In this document: positions 23,504-36,725 of the stretch, one piece after another
Position numbering within the stretch: position 1 is the first letter of the stretch
How the letters are laid out: each line of letters begins with the position of its first letter
Assembly (NCBI RefSeq): GCF_019656455.1
Contig: NZ_BPMK01000013.1
Location: 62,001-126,000 of the forward strand
Direction: 5' to 3'
DNA length: 64,000 nucleotides
Origin: Noviherbaspirillum aridicola
GTDB lineage: Bacteria; Pseudomonadota; Gammaproteobacteria; Burkholderiales; Burkholderiaceae_D
Notes under the pieces: model-generated
What the model was told of the DNA's origin: nothing
Databases searched by the model: none
What the model saw: only the letters and a program-made list of their open reading frames with translations
Translations under genes and position numbers: made by a program

Positions 23504-24451
23504 TCAGGCCGCGGCTTCCGTTTCGTCGGGCAGCATGGTGACGCCGTTCAGGTCGCAGGAGAGGACGGCTTCTCTCACGGCGTGGATGGCGGCGGCTCTG
23601 GTAAAGCTTTTGCGCCAGGCGATGACTACCCGCCTGGAAGGACCGGGGGCCGTGAAGGGGATGTAGCGCAGCATGCTGTCGGGCTGCTCGCTTTCCGGGA
23701 CCGAGGCGCAGGGCAGGACCGTGATGCCGATGCCGGAGGCGACCATGTGGCGGATGGTCTCCAGCGACGAACCCTCGAAGGTGCGGGCGATGCCGTCGCC
23801 GGAGGTGGAGTAGCGCGCCATCTCGGGGCAGACTTCCAGCACCTGGTCGCGGAAGCAGTGGCCGTTGCCGAGCAGGAGCATGGTTTCCGACTTCAGTTCT
23901 TCGGCGTCGATCGCCTTGCGGCTGGCCCACGGATGGTTCTTCGGCAGGGCGACGACGAAGGGTTCGTCGTACAGCGGCGCCACCGACAGGCCCTGTTCGG
24001 GGAAGGGCAGGGCCATGATCGCGGCGTCGAGTTCGCCCTGGCGCAGCAGTTCGATCAGCCGCGCGGTGAAGTTTTCCTGCAGCACCAGCGGCATCTGCGG
24101 CACCCGCTCGATCATGGTCTTGACCAGCGGCGGCAGCAGGTAGGGGGCGACGGTGTAAATCACGCCGAGCCGCAGCGGACCGGCGAGCGGGTCCTTGTTC
24201 TGCTTGGCGATTTCCTTGATGGCGGCGGTCTGTTCCAGCACCCGCTCGGCCTGCGCCACGATCTGCGCGCCGATCGGCGTGACCGAGACTTCCGATCCGC
24301 CGCGCTCGAAAATGCTCACGCCGAGTTCATCCTCGAGTTTCTTGATCGCCACCGACAGCGTCGGCTGCGCCACGAAGCAGGCTTCCGCCGCATGCCCGAA
24401 GTGCTTTTCGCGGGCGACGGCGACGATGTACTTGAGTTCGGTGAGTGTCAT
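23504..24451 (-). CDS. oxyR: Hydrogen peroxide sensor and regulator OxyR
   Basis: LysR-family peroxide sensor (315 aa). The N-terminal helix-turn-helix is [19 protein letters not shown] with [15 protein letters not shown]. The redox pair is at exactly the E. coli positions, Cys199 and Cys208, in [12 protein letters not shown]. Disulfide formation switches it to activate peroxide defence genes. It is downstream of recG and upstream of ubiA, all leftward. A half-site of the OxyR consensus lies upstream, suggesting autoregulation. Confidence 0.96.
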   Translation of the reverse strand: MTLTELKYIVAVAREKHFGHAAEACFVAQPTLSVAIKKLEDELGVSIFERGGSEVSVTPIGAQIVAQAERVLEQTAAIKEIAKQNKDPLAGPLRLGVIYTVAPYLLPPLVKTMIERVPQMPLVLQENFTARLIELLRQGELDAAIMALPFPEQGLSVAPLYDEPFVVALPKNHPWASRKAIDAEELKSETMLLLGNGHCFRDQVLEVCPEMARYSTSGDGIARTFEGSSLETIRHMVASGIGITVLPCASVPESEQPDSMLRYIPFTAPGPSRRVVIAWRKSFTRAAAIHAVREAVLSCDLNGVTMLPDETEAAA

Positions 24452-24499
24452 GATGGCTGGCCGCGCAGGGCTGGTGCGGCTATCTGGGTCTCAGGCTTC

Positions 24500-24514
24500 A
24501 TAGTATAGGTCTAT
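24500..24514 (-). promoter_or_regulatory. OxyR-type half-site ATAG-N7-CTAT
   Basis: ATAG-N7-CTAT, one dimer half of the four-part OxyR consensus, lies 49-63 bases upstream of the oxyR start. It overlaps a possible -10 (TATACT on the minus strand). The second half-site is not convincingly present. Confidence 0.45.
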
Positions 24515-24543
24515 GATTCGACGCTTGCCAGCCTTGTCGCGGC

Positions 24544-26619
24544 TTATGCCTTCAGGAATTCTTCCCGGCCGCCGAGCCAGCGCGCGAGATGGGCGTCGAC
24601 GATGGCCGGCGCTTCGTGCAGCAGTTTCTGCGCGACATCGCGCGCCTGGTCCACCAGCCACTGGTCGGTTTCCAGATCGGCGAAGCGCAGCATCGCCTGG
24701 CCCGATTGCCGGGCGCCGAGGAATTCGCCGGGGCCGCGGATTTCCAGGTCGCGCCGGGCGATCTCGAAACCGTCGGTGGTTTCCCGCATCGTCATCAGCC
24801 GCTGCTTGGCGGTCATCCCGAGCGGGCTCTGGTAGAGCAGCAGGCAGACGCTGGCGGCCGAGCCGCGTCCGACCCGCCCGCGCAACTGGTGCAGCTGCGA
24901 CAGGCCGAAACGCTCGGCGTGCTCGATGACCATCAGCGAGGCATTCGGTACATCGACGCCAACCTCGATCACGGTAGTGGCGACCAGCACATGGATGTCG
25001 TTGCGGATGAACCCGTCCATCACCAGCTGTTTTTCCGCCGGCTTCATGCGGCCGTGCACCAGGCCGACGCGCAGGTCGGGCAGGGCTTCCTGCAGCGCGG
25101 CATGGGTGTCGGTGGCGGTCTGCAGTTGCAGCGCTTCCGATTCCTCGATCAGCGGACATACCCAGTAAGCCTGGCGGCCTTCCAGCACCGCCGCATGCAC
25201 CCGCTCGATCACCTGCTCGCGCCGGTTCTGGTCGATGGTGCGGGTGACGATCGGCGTGCGCCCGGGCGGCAGCTCGTCGATGACCGACACTTCCAGGTCG
25301 GCGTAATAAGTCATCGCCAGCGTGCGCGGAATCGGCGTGGCCGACATCATCAGCTGATGCGGCACGGTCTGCGCCGCCTGTTCCAGCCCCTTGTTGCGCA
25401 GCGCCAGCCGCTGGCCGACGCCGAAGCGGTGCTGTTCGTCGACGATCACCAGCCCGAGCCGGTCGAATTCCACGCCCTCCTGGATCAGCGCATGGGTGCC
25501 GATCACCAGCCGCGCCTCGCCGGACTCCACCAGCGCCTGCGCGGCTTCCTTTTCCTTCTTTTTGAGGCTGCCGGTGAGCCAGGCCACGCGCACGCCGAGC
25601 GGTTCCATCCACTGCGCGATCTTGCGGAAATGCTGTTCGGCCAGGATTTCGGTCGGCGCCATCAGCGCCGCCTGGCAGCCGCTGTCGATCGCCTGCGCCG
25701 CGGCCAGCGCCGCCACCACCGTCTTGCCGCTGCCGACGTCGCCCTGCAGCAGGCGCTGCATCGGATAGGGCTGCCGCAGGTCGGCGCGGATTTCCTCCAG
25801 CACGCGCTGCTGGGCGCCGGTCAGCGCAAACGGCAGCTGCGCGAGAAAGTCGCGCGACAGCGCGCCGGTGACGCCGAGCGGCGTGGCGCCTTTCGCCCGC
25901 CGCGCGGCCTGGGCGCGCTTGAGCGACAGCTGCTGCGCCAGCAGCTCGTCGAATTTCATCCGCGTCCAGGCGGGATGCGAGCGGTCCATCAGCGCCGCCT
26001 CGCTGACATCCGGCGGCGGGTTGTGCAGCAGCCGCACCGAGGCTTCGAAGGGCTGCAGCCGCAGCGCCTGCAGCATGGGCGGGGGCAGCGTGTCGCGCCA
26101 GTCGACGCGGCTCATCGCATTGTTGATCGCGGTGCGCAGGTAGGCCTGCGACAGGCCTTCGCCGGCCGGATAGACCGGGGTCAGCGACTGCGGCAGCGGC
26201 GCGCCTTCGTTGACGACCTTGTAAGTCGGATGGACCATCTCGGCACCGAAGAAGCCGTGGCGGACTTCTCCGCGCGCCCGCACCCGGGTGCCGGGCTCGA
26301 GCTGCTTGAGCTGGCTGCCGTAGAAATTCAGGAAACGCATCACCAGCTCGCCCGAGTCGTCGCGCAGGGTCACCACCATCTGGCGGCGCGGGCGATACTG
26401 GACTTCGGAGGTGGCGACGATGCCCTCGACCTGGGCCGGGCTGCCGGCCATGAAGCCGGCTTCGCGGATCGGAACGATCTGCGTCTCGTCCTCGTAGCGC
26501 AGCGGCAGGTGCAGCACCAGGTCCATGTCCGTGCGCAGTCCCATGCGGGCCAGCTTGGTACGCGCGATTTCGGCTTTGGACTTGGCGGGAGCTGCGGACG
26601 TGCGCTTGGCAACGGGCAT
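24544..26619 (-). CDS. recG: ATP-dependent DNA helicase RecG
   Basis: Superfamily 2 helicase (691 aa) that remodels stalled forks and Holliday junctions. An N-terminal wedge/OB domain is followed by helicase motifs: Walker A GDVGSGKT, the DEQH box ([14 protein letters not shown]), SATPIPRTL, and the C-terminal QLRGRVGRG motif VI. The start at 26619 (MPVAKRTSA) gives a normal length. The frame stays open about 540 bases upstream, but that stretch lies opposite queA and is not coding. It is divergent from queA. Confidence 0.95.
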   Translation of the reverse strand: MPVAKRTSAAPAKSKAEIARTKLARMGLRTDMDLVLHLPLRYEDETQIVPIREAGFMAGSPAQVEGIVATSEVQYRPRRQMVVTLRDDSGELVMRFLNFYGSQLKQLEPGTRVRARGEVRHGFFGAEMVHPTYKVVNEGAPLPQSLTPVYPAGEGLSQAYLRTAINNAMSRVDWRDTLPPPMLQALRLQPFEASVRLLHNPPPDVSEAALMDRSHPAWTRMKFDELLAQQLSLKRAQAARRAKGATPLGVTGALSRDFLAQLPFALTGAQQRVLEEIRADLRQPYPMQRLLQGDVGSGKTVVAALAAAQAIDSGCQAALMAPTEILAEQHFRKIAQWMEPLGVRVAWLTGSLKKKEKEAAQALVESGEARLVIGTHALIQEGVEFDRLGLVIVDEQHRFGVGQRLALRNKGLEQAAQTVPHQLMMSATPIPRTLAMTYYADLEVSVIDELPPGRTPIVTRTIDQNRREQVIERVHAAVLEGRQAYWVCPLIEESEALQLQTATDTHAALQEALPDLRVGLVHGRMKPAEKQLVMDGFIRNDIHVLVATTVIEVGVDVPNASLMVIEHAERFGLSQLHQLRGRVGRGSAASVCLLLYQSPLGMTAKQRLMTMRETTDGFEIARRDLEIRGPGEFLGARQSGQAMLRFADLETDQWLVDQARDVAQKLLHEAPAIVDAHLARWLGGREEFLKA

Positions 26620-26770
26620 GAGTATTCGCGCGGCAGGGCGTAAAATAGCGGGTTTTGTTGATGACGGCGGCGCCGTCCGGACGTGCCTGCCATTGTATGG
26701 CAATCCTGCCAACGCGGAAATGCGTTGCACGCGTTCCGTTGTTACCGTTGTTCTTCCTGCCGCTTCCCGT

Positions 26771-28929
<2,159 letters not shown>

Positions 28930-28993
28930 CATCTTTGAACCGGATGCTAGAATGCCGGGTTAGTCAAAACCACCCTCAACGGAGATATAAAAA

Positions 28994-29317
28994 GTGTTCA
29001 TTTCCAACGCCTATGCACAGACCGCGGCCGGTGGCGCCGAAGCCGGTTTCATGAGCTTCATGCCCATCATCCTGATGTTCGTCGTGCTGTACTTCCTGAT
29101 GATTCGTCCGCAGATGAAGCGTCAGAAGGAACACAAGGCCATGATGGAAGCACTCGCCAAGGGCGATGAAGTGGTCACCGCCGGCGGCGTGCTCGGCAAG
29201 GTCAGCAAGGTGAGCGATGCCTACGTGACGCTGGAAATCGCCGACGGCACCGAGATCGTGGTGCAAAAGGTCGCCGTCACCACGCTTTTGCCGAAGGGCA
29301 CGATCAAGTCGCTGTAA
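28994..29317 (+). CDS. yajC: Sec translocon accessory protein YajC
   Basis: A 107-aa membrane protein with one N-terminal helix (FMPIILMFVVLYFLMIRPQ) and a soluble cytoplasmic domain containing GDEVVTAGGVLGKV. It forms a complex with SecD and SecF on SecYEG. The start is GTG, preceded by GGAGATAT. It lies 64 bases after tgt and 75 bases before secD. Confidence 0.95.
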   Translation: MFISNAYAQTAAGGAEAGFMSFMPIILMFVVLYFLMIRPQMKRQKEHKAMMEALAKGDEVVTAGGVLGKVSKVSDAYVTLEIADGTEIVVQKVAVTTLLPKGTIKSL

Positions 29318-29392
29318 GCGGCACGGGAGCGCGGCACGCTCCCCGACGGACGGCATCCCGGACCGTCCGCCTCCAACATCAGGTTGAAAGCC

Positions 29393-31252
29393 ATGAATCG
29401 CTATCCCGTCTGGAAATACATACTGATCGTCGTCGCGCTCCTGTTCGGCGTGCTGTACACGGTGCCCAACTTCTTCGGCGAATCGCCGGCGGTGCAGGTC
29501 AGCAGCGCCAAGGCCACGGTCAAGGTCGATCCCCGCACCATGGACCGGGTGCAGGAAGTGCTGAACAAGGGCAGTGTCCCGCCCGAGAGCGTGAGCTATG
29601 ACCTCAGCGGCAACCAGGGTTCGGTGCGCGCCCGCTTCGGCAGCACCGACGCCCAGTTCAAGGCCAAGGCGCTGCTCGAGAAGGAGCTCAACGCCGATCC
29701 GGCCGATCCGACCTACATGGTCGCCTTCAACCTGATGCCCAATACTCCGCAATGGCTGCAGAGCATCGGCGCGCTGCCGATGTACCTCGGCCTCGACCTG
29801 CGCGGCGGCGTGCACTTCCTGATGCAGGTCGACACCAAGGGCGTGCTCAACAAGCGCCTGCAGGGCCTGCAGACCGGCCTGCGCACGACGCTGCGCGACA
29901 AGAACGTGCGCCATGCCGGCATCAACCGCAGCGGCGACACCGTCGAAGTCCTGTTCCGCGACGCCGAGACCCTGAGCCGCGCGCGCAGCATCATCGGCGA
30001 GCAGTTCGGCGACCTCAACCTGCAGGAAACCGCGGTCGGCAGCGATCTCAAGCTGGTTGCCAGCTACAAGCCGGAGACGCTCAAGACCACCGTCGAGCAG
30101 GCGGTGCAGCAGAACATCAGCACCCTGTCCAAGCGGGTCAACGAGCTCGGCGTGGCCGAACCGGTGATCCAGCGCCAGGGCGCCGACCGCATCGTGGTGC
30201 AGCTGCCCGGCGTGCAGGACGTCTCGCGCGCCAAGGACATCATCGGCCGTACCGCCACGCTGGAAGTGCGCATGGTCGACGAAAGCGTGGCGCGGGGCAC
30301 CGAGCTGTCCGGCGCCGTGCCCTTCGGCTCGGAACTGTTCAAGGTCGGCAAGGGCGCCCCGGTGGTGCTCTACAAGGACCCGATCATCACCGGCGAATAC
30401 ATCTCCAGCGCCGCCGCCAGCTTCGACCAGAACCAGCAGCCCTCGGTCAGCATCGACCTCAACGGCGACGGCGGCCGCCGCATGCGGGAAGCGACCCGCA
30501 ACAAGATCGGCAAGCTGATGGCCATCGTCCTGTTCGAGAAGAACAAGGGCGAGGTGCTGACGGTGGCGACCATCCAGGACGAGCTGGGCTCGCGCTTCCA
30601 GATCACCGGCATGGGTTCCTCGGAAGCCGCCAACGACCTGGCGCTGCTGCTGCGCGCCGGCTCGCTCGCCGCGCCGATGGAAATCATCGAGGAACGCACC
30701 ATCGGCCCGCAGCTCGGCGCCGAGAACATCCAGAAGGGCTTCAACTCGACGCTGTACGGCTTCGCGGCGATCGCCATCTTCATGGTCATCTACTACCACC
30801 TGTTCGGCTTCTTCAGCGTGTTCGCGCTGGCGGTCAACCTGCTGCTGCTGATCGCGGTGCTGTCGACGATGCAGGCGACGCTGACGCTGCCCGGCATGGC
30901 GGCGATCGCCTTCACGCTCGGCATGGCGATCGACGCCAACGTGCTGATCAACGAGCGGATACGGGAAGAACTGCGCGCCGGGAATTCGCCGCAGGCCGCG
31001 ATCGCGGCCGGCTTCGACCGCGCCTGGGCCACGATTCTCGACTCCAACGTGACCACGATGATCGCCGGCCTGGCGCTGCTGATCTTCGGTTCCGGCGCCA
31101 TCCGCGGCTTCGCGGTGGTGCACTGCCTCGGCATCCTGACCTCGATCTTCTCCTCGGTCTTCGTCTCGCGCGGCATCGCCAACCTCTGGTACGGCCGCAA
31201 GAAGAAACTGCAGAAGATCTCGATCGGCCAGGTCTGGAAACCGAACGCCTGA
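29393..31252 (+). CDS. secD: Protein translocase subunit SecD
   Basis: RND-type membrane protein (619 aa) that uses the proton-motive force to pull preproteins across the inner membrane. It has one N-terminal helix, a large periplasmic P1 domain, the conserved LGLDLRGGVHFLMQVD motif near residue 130, and five C-terminal helices with the FTLGMAIDANVLINERIREE segment. I chose ATG at 29393 (MNRYPVWKY); a TTG three codons earlier is the only alternative. Confidence 0.96.
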   Translation: MNRYPVWKYILIVVALLFGVLYTVPNFFGESPAVQVSSAKATVKVDPRTMDRVQEVLNKGSVPPESVSYDLSGNQGSVRARFGSTDAQFKAKALLEKELNADPADPTYMVAFNLMPNTPQWLQSIGALPMYLGLDLRGGVHFLMQVDTKGVLNKRLQGLQTGLRTTLRDKNVRHAGINRSGDTVEVLFRDAETLSRARSIIGEQFGDLNLQETAVGSDLKLVASYKPETLKTTVEQAVQQNISTLSKRVNELGVAEPVIQRQGADRIVVQLPGVQDVSRAKDIIGRTATLEVRMVDESVARGTELSGAVPFGSELFKVGKGAPVVLYKDPIITGEYISSAAASFDQNQQPSVSIDLNGDGGRRMREATRNKIGKLMAIVLFEKNKGEVLTVATIQDELGSRFQITGMGSSEAANDLALLLRAGSLAAPMEIIEERTIGPQLGAENIQKGFNSTLYGFAAIAIFMVIYYHLFGFFSVFALAVNLLLLIAVLSTMQATLTLPGMAAIAFTLGMAIDANVLINERIREELRAGNSPQAAIAAGFDRAWATILDSNVTTMIAGLALLIFGSGAIRGFAVVHCLGILTSIFSSVFVSRGIANLWYGRKKKLQKISIGQVWKPNA

Positions 31253-31323
31253 GCCGCACCGGCACCAGGGCATCAAGCTATCTGGCGGCCCGCGCCTGAG
31301 CGGGCCGCACTGAAAGGACAGAG

Positions 31324-32268
31324 ATGGAGCTTTTCCGAATCAAGAGGGACATTCCCTTCATGCGCCACGCATTGATCTTCAATGCGATTTCGGTGCTTAC
31401 GTTTGTCGCAGCCGTATTCTTCCTGTTCTACAAGGGACTGCACCTGTCGATCGAGTTCACCGGCGGCACCGTGATGGAAGTCACCTACAGCAAGCCGGCC
31501 GACCTGGAGGGCATGCGGCGCAGCATCGAGGGCCTCGGCTACACCGATACCCAGGTGCAGAGCTTCGGCACCGCGCAGGACGTCATGATCCGCCTCCCGG
31601 CGCGCAAGGACGTGAGCTCGGCCCAGCAGAGCGAAAAGGTGATGGGCGCGCTCAAGGCCCAGGACGACAGCGTGCGCCTGCAGCGGGTGGAATTCGTCGG
31701 CCCGCAGGTGGGCGACGAACTCACGCACGACGGCCTGATGGCGCTGGGCATGGTGATCATCGGCATCGTGATCTATCTCGCTTTCCGCTTCGAGTGGAAA
31801 TTCGCGGTGGCGGCCATCATCGCCAACCTGCACGACGTGGTGATCATCCTCGGCTTCTTCGCCTTCTTCCAGTGGGAATTCTCGCTGACGGTGCTGGCCG
31901 CCGTGCTGGCGATCCTGGGCTACTCGGTCAATGAATCGGTGGTCATCTTCGACCGCGTGCGCGAGACCTTCCGCGACCGGCGCTTCGGCAAGATGGACAC
32001 CGCCGACGTGATGAACCACGCGATCACCAGCACCATCTCGCGCACCATCATCACCCACGGTTCCACCCAGATCATGGTGCTGTCGATGCTGGTGTTCGGC
32101 GGCGCCACGCTGCACTACTTCTCGGTCGCACTGACCATCGGCATCCTGTTCGGCATCTATTCATCGGTGTTCGTCGCCGCTGCCGTCGCGATGTGGCTGG
32201 GCGTCAAGCGCGAAGACCTGATCAAGCCGGTCAAGGAAAAAAGCGAGACCGACGGCGCAGTCGTCTGA
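31324..32268 (+). CDS. secF: Protein translocase subunit SecF
   Basis: Partner of SecD (314 aa, six helices). The family markers GLHLSIEFTGGTVMEV, near residue 40, and GYSVNESVVIFDRVRE, in helix four, are visible. The C-terminal cytoplasmic tail is short and lysine-rich. It lies 71 bases after secD and is followed by a strong terminator, so it ends the yajC-secD-secF transcript. Confidence 0.96.
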   Translation: MELFRIKRDIPFMRHALIFNAISVLTFVAAVFFLFYKGLHLSIEFTGGTVMEVTYSKPADLEGMRRSIEGLGYTDTQVQSFGTAQDVMIRLPARKDVSSAQQSEKVMGALKAQDDSVRLQRVEFVGPQVGDELTHDGLMALGMVIIGIVIYLAFRFEWKFAVAAIIANLHDVVIILGFFAFFQWEFSLTVLAAVLAILGYSVNESVVIFDRVRETFRDRRFGKMDTADVMNHAITSTISRTIITHGSTQIMVLSMLVFGGATLHYFSVALTIGILFGIYSSVFVAAAVAMWLGVKREDLIKPVKEKSETDGAVV

Positions 32269-32285
32269 CCCGCGCCGGGTCCACG

Positions 32286-32312
32286 AGCCAGCCTGCGGGC
32301 TGGCTTTTTTTT
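32286..32312 (+). terminator. Intrinsic terminator after secF
   Basis: An 8-bp stem (AGCCAGCC / GGCTGGCT) with a TGCG loop and eight following T residues. Confidence 0.93.
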
Positions 32313-32351
32313 CGGCTACACTTTCGCGATTCGTTCTGAAGGGGGCAAGGC

Positions 32352-33020
32352 ATGAAGAAAGTGCGCGTATGGGACCTGCCGCTGCGTCTTTTCCATTGGA
32401 CGCTGGCGGTGCTGATCATTGTCGCGGTGGTCACGCAGAACATCGGCGGCAATGCGATGGAATGGCATTTCCGCGCCGGCTATGCGGTGCTGGCGCTGCT
32501 GCTGTTCAGGGTGCTATGGGGATTCGTCGGCAGCCGCTACGCGCGCTTCGCCAGCTTCGTGTACGGTCCGTCATCGATCGTCGGCTACCTGCGCGGACGC
32601 GGTCGGCACGACGTCGGCCACAATCCGCTCGGCGCACTGTCGGTGTTCGCGTTGCTTGGCGTACTGCTGATGCAGGCCGCCGGCGGCATGTTCGCCAACG
32701 ACGACATCGCGTCGGAAGGGCCGCTGGCGAAGTTCATCAGCAAGGAAGTGTCCGACCAGATCACCTGGCTGCACACGGAAGTCGGCGCGCTGCTGATCTA
32801 TGTGCTGGTCGGCCTGCATGTGCTGGCGATCCTGTACTACCGCATCGTCCGGCGCCGCAATCTCGTGCGCGCGATGATCACCGGCGACCAGGAGGTGGAT
32901 GCCGAGGCACCCGCCGCCAACGACTCCTGGGGCATGCGCCTGCTCGCCGCGCTGCTGCTGGCCGCGAGCGCCGGCTTCGTCTGGTACCTCGTGACGCTGC
33001 CGCCCAAGGCCTACATGTAG
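32352..33020 (+). CDS. Cytochrome b561 family protein
   Basis: Four-helix di-haem cytochrome b of the b561/Ni-hydrogenase b-subunit type (222 aa). Candidate haem histidines are in LRLFHWTLAV (helix 1), MEWHFRAGY (helix 2), and TWLHTEVG and GLHVLAILYYRI in later helices. It carries electrons in the inner membrane. A fifth hydrophobic segment at the C-terminus (LLAALLLAASAGFVWYLV) is an extra anchor. It converges with a cytochrome c' gene, and the pair is often found adjacent; the b-type protein may be the electron partner of the c-type one. Confidence 0.88.
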   Translation: MKKVRVWDLPLRLFHWTLAVLIIVAVVTQNIGGNAMEWHFRAGYAVLALLLFRVLWGFVGSRYARFASFVYGPSSIVGYLRGRGRHDVGHNPLGALSVFALLGVLLMQAAGGMFANDDIASEGPLAKFISKEVSDQITWLHTEVGALLIYVLVGLHVLAILYYRIVRRRNLVRAMITGDQEVDAEAPAANDSWGMRLLAALLLAASAGFVWYLVTLPPKAYM

Positions 33021-33033
33021 GCGTCCAAAGCAA

Positions 33034-33059
33034 AACGCCCGGCAAGCCGGGCGTTTTTT
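33034..33059. terminator. Bidirectional terminator between the two cytochrome genes
   Basis: A 10-bp perfect stem (AACGCCCGGC / GCCGGGCGTT) with a two-base loop. A tracts lie on the left and a T run on the right, serving both convergent genes. Confidence 0.92.
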
Positions 33060-33075
33060 CATCGCGCGTCGCGCA

Positions 33076-33525
33076 TTACTTGTTGCGGTAGTTGTCGTGG
33101 CAAGCCTTGCAGGACTGGCCGACCGCGCCGAACGCGGCCTTGATCGCGTTCAGGTCGCCCGACTTCGCGGCGGCGGACAGCTTGGCCGACTCCGCCTGCA
33201 GCTTCTCGGCGCCGGCCTTGAACTTGTCCTGTTCTTTCCAGATTTCCGGCTTGGCCTTGGAATTCTGCTCCGAACCCTGCGGGAAGGCATTCCAGGGCAG
33301 CTTGCTCATCGTCTCGATGATGGCCGCATCGGCTTCCACCGCCGCCTTGTCGTAGGGACGCTCGCCCTTGACGACCGCGCCGACGCGGCCCATGTGCGTG
33401 CCCATCACGGAAAACACCGACTGGCGGTACTTCACCGCGTCTTCCACCTTGGCGAACTGGGCCTGGGCGGCAAACGGAACGGCTGCGAGAGTGGTCAGTG
33501 CAATGCTGGCTAGGATGCGCTTCAT
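33076..33525 (-). CDS. Cytochrome c'
   Basis: Periplasmic four-helix-bundle cytochrome of class II (149 aa). A signal peptide (MKRILASIALTTLAAVPFAAQAQ) is followed by the bundle. The single haem motif CKACH is near the C-terminus, with Cys139, Cys142 and His143. Cytochromes c' bind NO and can protect against nitrosative stress. The start at 33525 begins the signal peptide; the longer frame upstream runs through a GC-rich hairpin and is not coding. Confidence 0.94.
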   Translation of the reverse strand: MKRILASIALTTLAAVPFAAQAQFAKVEDAVKYRQSVFSVMGTHMGRVGAVVKGERPYDKAAVEADAAIIETMSKLPWNAFPQGSEQNSKAKPEIWKEQDKFKAGAEKLQAESAKLSAAAKSGDLNAIKAAFGAVGQSCKACHDNYRNK

Positions 33526-33555
33526 ACGGTTTCCTTTGCTGGTGGAGTACGGAAA

Positions 33556-33585
33556 GCAAGGCGGGCCGGCCGGCCCGCCGCTTGC
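33556..33585 (-). terminator. Strong GC hairpin between purB and cytochrome c'
   Basis: GCAAG-(G)CGGGCC-GGCC-GGCCCGC-(CG)-CTTGC folds into a long GC stem. On the minus strand it is followed by TTGCTTTCC, a weak U tract, so it may end purB. A minus-strand TAGAAT (33588-33593) sits just before it and would place the hairpin in the cytochrome c' leader. Confidence 0.5.
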
Positions 33586-33622
33586 GCATTCTACAAGCAA
33601 GAAAGAAAAGTTGCTCCGAAGA

Positions 33623-35131
<1,509 letters not shown>

Positions 35132-35135
35132 TCAA

Positions 35136-35144
35136 TGTTATAAT
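35136..35144 (+). promoter_or_regulatory. Extended -10 promoter of the GST-like gene
   Basis: TGTTATAAT is a perfect extended -10 (TG-n-TATAAT) that needs no good -35. Transcription would start near 35151, about 20 bases before the ATG. Confidence 0.6.
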
Positions 35145-35171
35145 CGCAATCAATTCATACCATACCCATCT

Positions 35172-35780
35172 ATGAAACTCGTCGGCTCCCTGACCAGCCC
35201 CTATGTTCGCAAAGTCCGTGTCGTCATGGCGGAGAAAAAGCTCGACTACGAGCTGATTCTTGAAAACGTCTGGGCACCGGATACCCGCATTCAGCAATCC
35301 AACCCGCTCGGGAAGGTGCCCTGCCTGGTGATGGAAGACGGCGGCGCGATGTTCGATTCGCGCGTGATCGTCGAATATCTCGATACCCTGACCCCTGTGT
35401 GCAAGCTGATCCCGCCGAACGGGCGCGAGCGCGCCGAAGTCAAGTGCTGGGAAGCGCTGGCCGACGGCGTCGTCGACGCGGCAATCCTGGTGCGGCTGGA
35501 GCGCACGCTGCGGCCCGAAGCGCAGCAGAGCGATGAGTGGGTCGAGCGCCAGATGAGCAAGGTGCACGCCGGCCTCAAGGCGATGGCCGCCGGCCTCAAG
35601 GACACCCCGTATTGCTGCGGTACCCATTACACGCTCGCCGATGTCGCGGTCGGCTGCGCGCTCGGGTGGATGTCGTTCCGCTTCCCCGAGATCGACTGGC
35701 GCGCCGATTATCAGAATCTCGCCAAGCTGTTCGATAAGCTCTCGGAGCGGCAGTCGTTCAAGGATACCGTGCCCCAGTAA
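35172..35780 (+). CDS. Glutathione S-transferase family protein
   Basis: Thioredoxin-fold N-terminal domain (residues 1-80, MKLVGSLTSPYVRKVRV and NPLGKVPCLVMEDG with the glutathione-binding DSRVIVEYLD) followed by an all-helical C-terminal domain, 202 aa. The catalytic serine of this bacterial class is probably Ser9 in SPYVRK. Substrate or reducing role unknown. It is monocistronic between an extended -10 promoter and a strong terminator. Confidence 0.92.
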   Translation: MKLVGSLTSPYVRKVRVVMAEKKLDYELILENVWAPDTRIQQSNPLGKVPCLVMEDGGAMFDSRVIVEYLDTLTPVCKLIPPNGRERAEVKCWEALADGVVDAAILVRLERTLRPEAQQSDEWVERQMSKVHAGLKAMAAGLKDTPYCCGTHYTLADVAVGCALGWMSFRFPEIDWRADYQNLAKLFDKLSERQSFKDTVPQ

Positions 35781-35795
35781 GCGCGGCCGAACCAA

Positions 35796-35825
35796 TAAAA
35801 AAGGCAGCCGAGGCTGCCTTTTTTG
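35796..35825. terminator. Bidirectional terminator between the GST-like gene and bfr
   Basis: A 9-bp stem (AAGGCAGCC / GGCTGCCTT) with A and T tracts on either side, placed between two convergent genes. Confidence 0.93.
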
Positions 35826-35842
35826 TCGTCCGCTCCCTGCAA

Positions 35843-36313
35843 TCACTCGTCCATCTGGGACTGCAGGTAATTCTGGATGCCGATCTTGTTGATCAGGTCG
35901 AGCTGGGTCTCCAGCCATTCGATGTGTTCCTCGGTGTCGTCGAGAATCTCGACCAGCAGCTCGCGCGACACATAGTCATGCGCGGCCTCGCAGGCGGCGA
36001 TGCCATCCTTGATCGTCTGCTGCGCCGCCTGTTCCAGCTTCAGGTCGCATTCCAGCATTTCCTGCGTATTCTCGCCGATCATCAGCTTGTGCAGCGCCTG
36101 CAGATTGGGCAGCCCGTCGAGCATCAGGATGCGGTCGATCAGGCGGTCGGCGTGCTTCATCTCGCCGATCGATTCGTCGTATTCCTTCTTTCCCAGTCTC
36201 TCGAGACCCCAGTGCTTGTACATCCGGGCATGCAGGAAGTACTGGTTGATCGCGGTAAGTTCGTTGGTGAGCTGCGCATTGAGCAGCCGGATAATGTTCG
36301 GATCACCCTTCAT
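35843..36313 (-). CDS. bfr: Bacterioferritin
   Basis: Iron-storage 24-mer subunit (156 aa). Haem ligand Met52 and ferroxidase residues Glu18, Glu51, His54, Glu94 and His130 are at the E. coli positions. Position 127, glutamate in E. coli, is threonine here ([11 protein letters not shown]), with Glu128 beside it. This may alter iron site 2 or shift the ligand. It is the last of a leftward iron cluster (hemP, an unknown gene, bfd, bfr), 158 bases after bfd, so it may have its own promoter. No second bacterioferritin gene is in the window. Confidence 0.95.
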   Translation of the reverse strand: MKGDPNIIRLLNAQLTNELTAINQYFLHARMYKHWGLERLGKKEYDESIGEMKHADRLIDRILMLDGLPNLQALHKLMIGENTQEMLECDLKLEQAAQQTIKDGIAACEAAHDYVSRELLVEILDDTEEHIEWLETQLDLINKIGIQNYLQSQMDE

Positions 36314-36471
36314 GTATGCCTCTGCGGTGTGTTATCGGAGTCGTAACACGCATGATAGCGCAGAGGCGGAAGTTATTCAGCCGACAGGCTGCGTTTCGTT
36401 AGCGAGAATCGTTCGCACCTGCCCGCCCGGGCCGGGGAGGCAGGTGGGGGAGGCGGGGGGAGTGCGGGTCG

Positions 36472-36690
36472 TCAGGCGGCGGCAAACGCGGGCTGGAAGA
36501 ATGCGGGTTGCGGTTCGCGCGCGCCTTCTTCCAGGGATTCGCGCAGCACCGTCTTCGCGCAGGAGTGGCATTTGCCACAGCAGGTGCCGACCTGTAGCTG
36601 TTCGCGCAACTGCGGCATGGTGGTCACGCCTTCGCTGACAGCCTGGCGGATTTTTCGGTCGGAGACATTGTGGCAAACGCAAACGATCAT
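36472..36690 (-). CDS. bfd: Bacterioferritin-associated ferredoxin
   Basis: Small [2Fe-2S] protein (72 aa) that passes electrons to bacterioferritin haem to release stored iron. Ligands Cys4, Cys6, Cys38 and Cys41 are arranged as in E. coli Bfd (MIVCVCHNVSD and GTCCGKCHSC). The C-terminal tail is phenylalanine and alanine rich. It lies between the unknown 105-aa gene (35 bases upstream) and bfr. Confidence 0.95.
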   Translation of the reverse strand: MIVCVCHNVSDRKIRQAVSEGVTTMPQLREQLQVGTCCGKCHSCAKTVLRESLEEGAREPQPAFFQPAFAAA

Positions 36691-36725
36691 TTTCGGTATT
36701 CGGTATTCAGTCGGTTAGAGCGGGT

